Shown: positions 57,711 to 64,000 of the stretch, piece by piece | Layout of the letters: the number at the start of each line of letters is the position of its first letter | How positions within the stretch are numbered: the first letter of the stretch is position 1 | DNA from: Dehalococcoidia bacterium | Lineage (GTDB): Bacteria > Chloroflexota > Dehalococcoidia > Lucifugimonadales > Australimonadaceae | Direction of reading: 5' to 3' | Length of the DNA: 64,000 nucleotides | NCBI GenBank assembly: GCA_022820645.1 | Contig: JAJEFD010000016.1 | Location: 40,273-104,272 of the forward strand | Program-made: the position numbers and the translations under genes | Notes under the pieces: generated by a model | What the model was told of the DNA's origin: nothing | The model's input: only the letters and a program-made list of their open reading frames with translations | Database searches by the model: none

Positions 57711-59783
57711 ATGAGAGTCAGCAGGTACCTGGTAGCGATCGCACTCATCGCCGCGCTCGGCCTCTTTGCGAGCGCTTGTGGCGACGATGAACCGGAACCG
57801 ACGGCAACGCCCGTCCCCGCGGCAGCGACGCCAACGCCGACAGAGGCGGCGATGATGGAAGAGGAGGACGAGCCGGTAACGATCGACCTGATCGACGCGT
57901 TCCCTGAAGTGCTCGACGTCTCCAAGGCCACCGCCTTCTTCATCGAAGAAGTGAGCAAGCTCTCCGACGGCTCGGTCACCATCAACCGCGTCGGCGGCCC
58001 CGAGGTCACCCACTCGCTCGAGCAGTTCGCTCCGACGCGCGACGGCGTCTACGACGCCATCGCAACCGTGGGCGCGTACCACACCGACCACACCAAGCTC
58101 GGCCTCGGCGAGAACGTCGCCGCCAACTACACCCGCGTCGCGGACAACTACGGTCCGCGCGTGGAATGCGGCTTGTACGACGCGCTGGAAGACATCTATG
58201 CGCCGCTCGGCATCCAGTACGTCGGCTCCATCGCCGGTGGCTGGGGCGCGAGGCTCTGGACCAACGAACCCGTCCGGGACGTGACCGACCTGGACGGCGT
58301 GCACCTGCGCGCTGCGACCATCTACCAGCCGTTCCTGCACGCATACGGCGCAACCACCACCCCGCTGCAGTTCTCCGAGATCTACCCCGCTCTCGAGAAG
58401 GGCGTCATCCAGGGTCTCTACTGGGGCGGCGTCGGCGCGCTCAACGGCAAGTGGGACGAGGTCATCAACTACCAGTACCCCGACTCCCTCGCCGGCGGCG
58501 GCGGCGTCTCCATCATGTTCAACCAGGACGCCTGGGACCAGCTCTCCGAGAAGCAGCAGCAGGCTGTGCGGGACGCTATAGCAGCGGCGTCGGTCTTCTA
58601 CACCGAGTTCATCGACGGCGTGGAGCGGAACGAGGTTACCGTGCTCGGGGAGCGCGGCATCGAGAGCATCCCGTGGCCCGAGGACCTGAAGACCCGCTGG
58701 ACGAACGACCACTACGACAAGATCATCGAGGACTTCATCATCGCGCCGGACCCCGTGCTCGGTCAGCCCCTGGCCGACGCCATCCGCTGCGTGAACGACA
58801 TCGTCCTCCCCGACCGCGAAGAGGTGGACGAACCGGTCACGATCGACCTGATCGACGCATTCCCGACGGTATTGGACGTTGCGCGCTCCACGGCCTTCTT
58901 CATCGAAGAGGTCAACCGCATCTCCAACGGCACCGTCACCATCAACCGCGTCGGCGGCCCGGAGGTCACCCACTCGCTGGAGCAGTTCGCTCCGACGCGC
59001 GACGGCGTCTACGACGCCATCGCCACCGTGGGCGCGTACCACACCGACCACACCAAGCTCGGCCTCGGCGAGAACGTCGCGGCCAACTACACCCGCATCG
59101 CCGACAATCACACCCCGCGTGTGCAGTGCGGTATGTACGAAGCGCTGGAGAACATCTACGCCCCGCTCGGCATCCAGTACGTTGGCTCGATCACCGGCGG
59201 CTGGGGCGCGCGGCTGTGGACGGTAGACCCGATCCGCGAGATCAGCGACCTGGACGGCGTGCACCTGCGGGCTGCAACCATCTACCAGCCGTTCCTCCAC
59301 GCATACGGCGCAACGACCACTCCGCTGCAGTTCTCCGAGATCTACCCCGCGCTCGAGAAGGGCGTCATCAAGGGTCTCTACTGGGGCGGCGCCGGCGCGC
59401 TGGCCGGCAAGTGGAACGAGGTCATCAAGTACCAGTACCCCGACTCCCTCGCGGGCGGCGGCGGTATCGGCATCATGTTCAACCAGGAGTCCTGGGACAA
59501 CATGTCTCCCCGCCAGCAGGAGGCTGTCCGCGCAGCCACCAAGTCCGCCTCGAAGTTCTACACCGAGTACATCGACGAGGTGGAGCGAACCGAGGTCGCG
59601 ACGCTGGCGGAGCAGGGCATCGAGAGCATCGAGTGGTCGGACGAAATGAAGGCAACCTTCACCAACGACCACTACAACAAGATCATCGAGGACTTCATCA
59701 TCGCGCCGGACCCCGTGCTCGGTCAGCCCCTGGCCGACGCCATCCGCTGCGTGAACGACATCATCCTGCCCGACCGGCAGTAG
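57711..59783 (+). CDS. TRAP transporter substrate-binding lipoprotein with two tandem DctP domains
   Basis: This 690-residue protein has a signal peptide with lipobox FASAC, a Thr/Pro/Ala linker, and then two complete DctP-type domains at residues 53-372 and 373-690. Each contains NRVGGPEVTHSLEQFA, YAPLGIQYVGSI, the ligand-binding Arg segment DGVHLRAATIYQPF and SEIYPALEKGVI. The two align without gaps at about 80% identity by eye; the DNA repeat is exactly 960 bp. Usual DctP proteins have one such domain of about 330 residues. Only the first copy is preceded by a signal. ATG 57711 follows GGGAGG. Genes for the Q and M membrane subunits follow, so the fusion should serve that permease. Confidence 0.93.
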   Translation: MRVSRYLVAIALIAALGLFASACGDDEPEPTATPVPAAATPTPTEAAMMEEEDEPVTIDLIDAFPEVLDVSKATAFFIEEVSKLSDGSVTINRVGGPEVTHSLEQFAPTRDGVYDAIATVGAYHTDHTKLGLGENVAANYTRVADNYGPRVECGLYDALEDIYAPLGIQYVGSIAGGWGARLWTNEPVRDVTDLDGVHLRAATIYQPFLHAYGATTTPLQFSEIYPALEKGVIQGLYWGGVGALNGKWDEVINYQYPDSLAGGGGVSIMFNQDAWDQLSEKQQQAVRDAIAAASVFYTEFIDGVERNEVTVLGERGIESIPWPEDLKTRWTNDHYDKIIEDFIIAPDPVLGQPLADAIRCVNDIVLPDREEVDEPVTIDLIDAFPTVLDVARSTAFFIEEVNRISNGTVTINRVGGPEVTHSLEQFAPTRDGVYDAIATVGAYHTDHTKLGLGENVAANYTRIADNHTPRVQCGMYEALENIYAPLGIQYVGSITGGWGARLWTVDPIREISDLDGVHLRAATIYQPFLHAYGATTTPLQFSEIYPALEKGVIKGLYWGGAGALAGKWNEVIKYQYPDSLAGGGGIGIMFNQESWDNMSPRQQEAVRAATKSASKFYTEYIDEVERTEVATLAEQGIESIEWSDEMKATFTNDHYNKIIEDFIIAPDPVLGQPLADAIRCVNDIILPDRQ
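57867..59783 (+). repeat. 960-bp in-frame tandem duplication within the TRAP binding protein
   Basis: Copy 1 spans 57867-58826 and copy 2 58827-59783, in the same frame. Some stretches are identical over more than 60 bases, for example 58731-58800 against 59691-59760, while others differ at many third positions. The mixture points to an old duplication with local gene conversion. Confidence 0.93.
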
Positions 59784-59881
59784 GAAGGACCCGTACACGC
59801 GGGCCGGGCTTCCGTGCGGAGGCCCGGCCCGCAGCGGTCCACTCTCCCTGCGGTCGGGAGGGCGGATGACAGCGGGAGACC

Positions 59882-60514
59882 ATGGCAGAAGCGACTGACA
59901 CCCAGCAGGACCAGCCGGAGGAGTCCAGGAGCCTTCCTTCACGTCTGGCCGCGACGCTGCTGGACGTCACCGACCAGCAGCGGGAGCAACGCTCGTACAA
60001 CCCGCTGGCCTCACGCATCTTCGACTGGGTCATAGACATCTCGGCCTTCGCGGGCGCGCTCATCGTGCTCTACGTGGCGCTGACCATCGGCGCGAACGTG
60101 CTGGGACGCTACGTCTTCGACAATCCGCTGAAGTGGGCGCTGCCCACAACCGAGTACAGCCTGCTGTATCTCACGTTCCTCGCGGCGCCCGTGGTGCTCC
60201 GGCGCGAGGGCCACGTGCGCATGAGCGCCATCACTGAACGGCTGGGCAACACCGGGCGGCTCTGGTTCTACACCATCGGCTCGTTCATCTCCTCGGCGGT
60301 CTGCGGCGTCATGGCCTGGAAGTCGTTCGAGAAGACCGTGGAGGAGTTCCAGTCCGGAGCCATCCTCCTCTCCGGTATCGAGGTCCAGCGGGCTTTGGTC
60401 ACGTGGGTCATCCCCTACGGGTTCATCCTGCTCGGCCTGCAGTTCCTCCGCATGGGCGTCAACGCCATCCGCCTGCGCCGCTACAGGGAGAGAGCCGAGG
60501 AGGCAGGCATCTAG
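59882..60514 (+). CDS. TRAP transporter small permease subunit (DctQ type)
   Basis: The 210-residue protein has a polar N-terminal region of about 50 residues and four hydrophobic spans. VLGRYVFDNPLKWALPTTEYSLLYLTF near residues 75-100 contains the typical DctQ pattern of an Arg-Tyr-Phe loop and a conserved acidic residue, and VLRREGHVRMSAI near 107 the usual HVRMD-like motif. It lies 98 bp behind the binding protein and 8 bp before the large subunit. Its longer N-terminus is unusual for the family. It should bridge binding protein and channel. Confidence 0.9.
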   Translation: MAEATDTQQDQPEESRSLPSRLAATLLDVTDQQREQRSYNPLASRIFDWVIDISAFAGALIVLYVALTIGANVLGRYVFDNPLKWALPTTEYSLLYLTFLAAPVVLRREGHVRMSAITERLGNTGRLWFYTIGSFISSAVCGVMAWKSFEKTVEEFQSGAILLSGIEVQRALVTWVIPYGFILLGLQFLRMGVNAIRLRRYRERAEEAGI

Positions 60515-60522
60515 GCCGGCCC

Positions 60523-61851
60523 ATGGAACTGTTCGGTTTCGAATTCTCATGGTGGGCCACGCTCATCATCTTCTTCGCGCTCCTGCTCGCGCTCATGTCG
60601 ACGGGGATGCCGGTGGCAATGGCGTTCGCGCTGCTGAACATCGCCGGCCTTCTGCTCGTTGTAGACGGGTTCAAGGGCCTCGAACTGCTCGCTGGCAGCG
60701 TCTACAGGTCGGTCGCAACATTCAACCTGCTCGCCATACCGATGTTCTTCCTGCTCGGCGAGGTACTGTTCCAGTCGCGCGTCATCGGACTGACAATCGA
60801 CGTGATGGACCGGTGGATAGGCAAGGTGCGCGCGCGACTGCTGTTCACCTCCCTCGGCGCGGGAACGATACTCGCGACCCTCAGCGGCGCGGGAATGGCG
60901 GACACCGCCCTGCTCGGCACCACGCTCCATCCGGAGATGGAGAAGCGCGGCTACGACCGACGCCTCTCGCTCGGCACCATCATGTCGTCGGGACTGCTCG
61001 CCGCCATCATCCCGCCCAGCGCGCTGGCGGTGCTGGTCGGCAGCCTGGCGGAGGTCTCGATCGCGCGGCTGCTCATCGCCGGGTTCATGCCCGGTCTGCT
61101 GATGGTGGCCGTCTACTCCGTCTACATCTGGGTGCGAGTACGGATGAACCCGGGCCTCGCACCGCCGTATACGGGTGAGGTCGTTACCTGGCGCTACCGC
61201 TTCCTAGGTCTCGCGCAGATGAGCCCCCTCGGCATCATCGTCATCATGGTCATGGGCTTCATCCTCTTTGGCGTCACGACGCCGAGCGAGGCAGCGGCCA
61301 CCGGCGCGATCGGCGCTTTCATCGTCGCGGCGCTCTACCGCCGCCTCACCTTCAGGGTGGTCAAGGACTCGCTGTACGGCACGCTCTACATCGGCGGCAT
61401 GATCTTCCTCATCATCACCGGCGCGGTGGCGCTCGGCCAGTTGCTGGCGTTCACCGGGGCGACGCGCGAGTTCCTCGCCTTCATCGTCGAGCTCGGCCTC
61501 TCCGCCGTCATGCTCGTCATCATCGTGCAACTGGCGGTGCTCATCCTCGGCTTCTTCATAGACCAGCTCTCCATCATGCTGGTGGCCATCCCGGTGCTCG
61601 TGCCGATCCTGGAGCCGCTGGGCATCGACCCGGTCTGGTTCTGGGTGCTGTTCCTGATGAACATCTCCATCGGCGCGATCACGCCGCCGTTCGGCATGAT
61701 GCTGTTCGCGCTCAAGGGCGTCGTCCCGCAGGCGTCCATGTCGGACCTGTACCGCGCCAGCATCCCGTTCGTGATCCTGGACGCCATCGCGGTCGGTCTG
61801 GTCATCGCCTTCCCGCAGATCGCCACCTGGCTACCGAACCTGGTGGTCTGA
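60523..61851 (+). CDS. TRAP transporter large permease subunit (DctM type)
   Basis: The 442-residue protein has about 12 spans and the DctM signatures: STGMPVAMAFALLNIAG near residue 25, LAIPMFFLLGEVLFQS near 70, LATLSGAGMADTALLGTTL near 115 and AITPPFGMMLFALKG near 385. It starts at ATG 60523, eight bases behind the small subunit; the frame is open upstream in that gene. It is the sodium- or proton-driven channel of the TRAP system. The first EamA gene begins six bases after its stop. Confidence 0.95.
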   Translation: MELFGFEFSWWATLIIFFALLLALMSTGMPVAMAFALLNIAGLLLVVDGFKGLELLAGSVYRSVATFNLLAIPMFFLLGEVLFQSRVIGLTIDVMDRWIGKVRARLLFTSLGAGTILATLSGAGMADTALLGTTLHPEMEKRGYDRRLSLGTIMSSGLLAAIIPPSALAVLVGSLAEVSIARLLIAGFMPGLLMVAVYSVYIWVRVRMNPGLAPPYTGEVVTWRYRFLGLAQMSPLGIIVIMVMGFILFGVTTPSEAAATGAIGAFIVAALYRRLTFRVVKDSLYGTLYIGGMIFLIITGAVALGQLLAFTGATREFLAFIVELGLSAVMLVIIVQLAVLILGFFIDQLSIMLVAIPVLVPILEPLGIDPVWFWVLFLMNISIGAITPPFGMMLFALKGVVPQASMSDLYRASIPFVILDAIAVGLVIAFPQIATWLPNLVV

Positions 61852-61857
61852 TGGCGC

Positions 61858-62817
61858 ATGTCGCCTGAACTCACCGGCGGGCTGATAGCGCTCCTCGTAC
61901 CGCTCTGCTTCGGCACCGGCACGGTGCTCGCGCGCGTCGGCCTCGTGCACGTCCCCGCAGGCGCAGGCAACTTCGTCTCGCTCGTGGTCGGGTGGGCGCT
62001 CATCGCGAGCATCACCGCGGCGCTCTACCCGAACGCCCTCTTCGGCATCACCCTGGGCACGTTCGGGTGGCTCGCGATGATCGGCGTCGTCAACTTCCCG
62101 GGCGGACGGTTCCTCAACTTCGTCAGCATCAAGTACCTCGGTATCCTCAGGGCCAACCCCATCCTCGCGATGTCGCCCATCGTCTCCGCGTTCGAGGGAG
62201 TCTTCTTCCTCGACGAGCAGCTCAACTGGGCGATAGCGACAGGCACGCTGCTGGCGGTCGCGGGCATCATCATCGTCGTCTACGGGGAAGTGTCCGCGCG
62301 GGGCGGCCGGGCTCCCCAGCCGGCAGCGCCCGTACAGGCCCCGGATGCGAAACCCCTCGGGCTCATCGAACGCCACCCGCGCGTGTTCGGCTACCTCGCG
62401 GCGGCGGGGGCTGCGTGCGCTTACGGGACGGTCCCCGCACTCGGCCGCGTCGCAGTGACCGACTTCGCCATCCCGCTCGTCTCCGCGACGTACACGATGC
62501 TCGTCGGCTTCATCGTCATGGGGCTGTTCTCCGCGGGGTCGATACCGGGGATGTTGCGGAACGCCCCACGCCGTTCGCTGCTCCTGGTCGCGCTTGGCGG
62601 GGCAGCGATGTCCACGGGCGTCTCATTCCTCTACCTGGCATTGAGCAAGGCGCCGGTGATCGTGGTATCGCCAGTGTTCTCGCTCACGGCGGTCGTATCG
62701 CTGGTGCTGGCGCACCTCTTCCTGCAGCGGCTGGAACGGATCACTCTCCCGCTCGTCGTCGGCACCCTCTTCGCCGTCTCCGGAGTCATCGCCGTTATCA
62801 TCGGGACGCAGCTATGA
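61858..62817 (+). CDS. EamA-family (DMT) transporter, copy 1
   Basis: The 319-residue protein has ten predicted spans in two EamA repeats (about residues 3-145 and 170-318), with a Pro-rich linker ARGGRAPQPAAPVQAP between. Typical EamA motifs are FGTGTVLARVGLVHVPAG near residue 20 and ANPILAMSPIVSAFEG near 98. It starts six bases behind dctM. DMT proteins move metabolites, often as exporters. It is a clear paralog of the next gene, with start codons 999 bp apart. Confidence 0.9.
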   Translation: MSPELTGGLIALLVPLCFGTGTVLARVGLVHVPAGAGNFVSLVVGWALIASITAALYPNALFGITLGTFGWLAMIGVVNFPGGRFLNFVSIKYLGILRANPILAMSPIVSAFEGVFFLDEQLNWAIATGTLLAVAGIIIVVYGEVSARGGRAPQPAAPVQAPDAKPLGLIERHPRVFGYLAAAGAACAYGTVPALGRVAVTDFAIPLVSATYTMLVGFIVMGLFSAGSIPGMLRNAPRRSLLLVALGGAAMSTGVSFLYLALSKAPVIVVSPVFSLTAVVSLVLAHLFLQRLERITLPLVVGTLFAVSGVIAVIIGTQL

Positions 62818-62856
62818 GTACCCGCATCGATACCGGACCAGACCGGCCGACGGCGC

Positions 62857-63816
62857 ATGTCGCCTGAACTCACCGGGGCGCTGACAGCGCTCCTCGTCCC
62901 CATGTGTTTCGGCACAGGGATGCTGCTCGCGCGCGTCGGGCTGGTGCACATCCCCGCGGGCGCGGGCAACTTCGTGTCGCTCATCGTCGGTTGGGTGCTC
63001 ATCGCAAGCATCACGGTAGTGCTCTATCCGGATGCGCTGTTCGGCATCACGCTCGGCGCGTTCGCCTGGCTCACGATGATCGGCATCATCAACTTCCCCG
63101 CCGGCCGGTTCCTGAACTTCGTCAGCATCAAGAACCTCGGCATCCTCAGGGCAAACCCTGTTCTGGCGATGGCCCCTATCATCTCCGCGTTCGAGGGCGT
63201 CGTCTTCCTTGGCGAGCGCCTGAACTGGGCGATAGCCGGAGGGACGCTGCTGACGGTCACCGGCGTCATCGTCGCGGTCTACGGTGAGGTGAAGGCGCGC
63301 GGCGGAGGAGGCGCTCCGCCGCCGGTTGCCGGACCGCCCCCGGACGGCAAGCGGCTCGGGCTCATCGAACGCCGACCTCGCCTGTTCGGTTACCTCGCGG
63401 CGTTCGGAGCGGCGTGGGCCTACGGCACCATCACGGTGCTGGGGCGCGTGGCCGTAACCGACCTCACCGTTCCGCTCGTCACCGCGACGTACACGATGCT
63501 CGTCGGTTTTATCGTGATGGGTCTGTTCTCTGCTAAGTCCATACCCGTCATGCTGCGGGACGCGCCGCGACGGGCACTCCTGTCCGTGGCGCTGGGCGGC
63601 CTGTTCATGTCCTCAGGCGTCGCGTTCCTCTACCTGGCGCTGAGCAAAGCGCCGGTCATCGTGGTCTCGCCGGTGTTCGCACTCAACCCGGTCGTGGCGC
63701 TCGTGCTGGCGCACTTCTTCCTGCAGCGGCTGGAGCGCATCACCCTACCGCTCGTCCTCGGCACCCTGTTCGCCGTCGGCGGGGTCGTCACCGTCATCAT
63801 CGGGACGCAGATATAG
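62857..63816 (+). CDS. EamA-family (DMT) transporter, copy 2
   Basis: The 319-residue protein has the same length and plan as the preceding gene and matches it over its whole length (MSPELTGALTALLVPMCFGTG; ANPVLAMAPIISAFEGVVF; VSPVFALNPVVALVLAHFFL). The linker is the most changed part. The two probably arose by tandem duplication and may form a heterodimer, as some paired DMT proteins do. A short 39-base gap separates them. It ends 97 bp before the molybdenum hydroxylase gene. Confidence 0.9.
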   Translation: MSPELTGALTALLVPMCFGTGMLLARVGLVHIPAGAGNFVSLIVGWVLIASITVVLYPDALFGITLGAFAWLTMIGIINFPAGRFLNFVSIKNLGILRANPVLAMAPIISAFEGVVFLGERLNWAIAGGTLLTVTGVIVAVYGEVKARGGGGAPPPVAGPPPDGKRLGLIERRPRLFGYLAAFGAAWAYGTITVLGRVAVTDLTVPLVTATYTMLVGFIVMGLFSAKSIPVMLRDAPRRALLSVALGGLFMSSGVAFLYLALSKAPVIVVSPVFALNPVVALVLAHFFLQRLERITLPLVLGTLFAVGGVVTVIIGTQI

Positions 63817-63913
63817 GCCGCACGCCTTCTCCTGACGCCTCGTGCGTGATACGCTCCGCCACGCCACGGACGGTGCGGCGCGCGATGCGTCCGATGGGCG
63901 GAGGAGACGCGGC

Positions 63914-64000
63914 ATGACGATGCGCGTAGTCGGCAAGCGCACTCCACGGATAGAGGGCCCCGGAAAGGTGAGCGGACATCTCCACTTCGCCGCCGACCTC
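63914..64000 (+). CDS. molybdenum hydroxylase (xanthine dehydrogenase type) large subunit, N-terminal fragment
   Basis: The first 29 codons, cut by the window edge, read MTMRVVGKRTPRIEGPGKV followed by SGHLHFAADL. This is the standard opening of CoxL/XdhA-type molybdopterin-binding subunits (VGxxxxRxxGxxKVxGxxxFxxD). GGAGGAG precedes ATG 63914. Such enzymes hydroxylate aromatic heterocycles, purines, CO or aldehydes. Being on the same strand behind the TRAP and EamA genes, it may oxidise the imported compound, but the evidence is only positional. Confidence 0.75.
   Translation, partial: MTMRVVGKRTPRIEGPGKVSGHLHFAADL

Noticed and set aside
57711..59783. Assembly artefact as the explanation of the double DctP gene
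   Set aside because: The copies differ at many positions over their length while keeping frame, which an assembly duplication would not produce.
1..64000. CRISPR arrays, rRNA genes, insertion-sequence transposases, integrases
   Set aside because: I looked for regularly spaced repeats, rRNA landmarks and transposase or recombinase motifs and saw none.

Overview
The window is a GC-rich, densely coding bacterial chromosome segment. No rRNA or phylogenetic marker is present, so taxonomy is inference. The gene mix recalls marine or soil Chloroflexota of the SAR202/Dehalococcoidia type: many amidohydrolase-2 paralogs, LLM flavin oxidoreductases, hydantoinase A/B, a CaiB/BaiF CoA-transferase, TctABC and TRAP uptake systems, a hydroxyacid dehydrogenase, a CitE-like lyase, and short hairpin repeats between genes. 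The general picture is an organism that takes up and oxidises diverse organic acids, amides and ring compounds.

Layout. 0-2.5 kb (minus): D-aminoacylase-type deacylase and a 2-hydroxyacid dehydrogenase lacking catalytic residues. 3.2-5.1 kb (plus): NarL-type two-component pair. 5.2-8.3 kb (minus): cyclic-nucleotide-binding protein, then a GlcG / Ldh2-dehydrogenase / MDR-reductase operon preceded by a compact RNA that can fold into a pseudoknot. 8.7-15.6 kb (minus): metallo-beta-lactamase-fold hydrolase, amidohydrolase, and a coupled amidohydrolase-hyuA-hyuB operon headed by an AT-rich control region with a perfect inverted repeat. 16.1-21.3 kb (plus): unknown protein, amidohydrolase and a complete tctCAB tricarboxylate-type transporter. 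21.3-33.5 kb (minus): a 12-kb run holding glycerate kinase, CoA-transferase, CitE-like lyase, MFS carrier, bicupin dioxygenase-like protein, a large lipoprotein resembling polysaccharide lyase family 8, alpha/beta hydrolase, LLM oxidoreductase, an isochorismatase-fold protein and an alpha-carbonic anhydrase. 33.6-36.9 kb (plus, divergent): beta-propeller protein, ThDP enzyme and HpcH/HpaI aldolase.

36.9-42.2 kb (minus) is more house-keeping: tRNA-Glu directly behind argC, an LLM oxidoreductase with an attenuator-like leader, and an overlapping histidine phosphatase-nth-sprT operon, then rimI. 42.3-47.5 kb (plus): heterodimeric ABC exporter behind a recognisable promoter, a DUF2283 protein and an amidase. 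47.6-56.1 kb: small basic protein, histidine phosphatase, aldo/keto reductase, EutA-like reactivase without ethanolamine ammonia-lyase, MFS carrier, a Pht5-like protein paired with an amidohydrolase, and an isolated zinc-ribbon plus RecA-fold ATPase of mobile-element character. 56.5-64 kb (plus): amidohydrolase, TRAP transporter, two tandem EamA permeases and the start of a molybdenum hydroxylase large subunit.

The most unusual items are the TRAP substrate-binding lipoprotein made of two complete tandem DctP domains (exact 960-bp period), the pseudoknot-capable RNA at 8.5 kb, and five amidohydrolase-2 paralogs that all share a DxDxHxxE rather than an HxH metal motif. All family assignments were made by eye from motifs and gene context; no database search was run.
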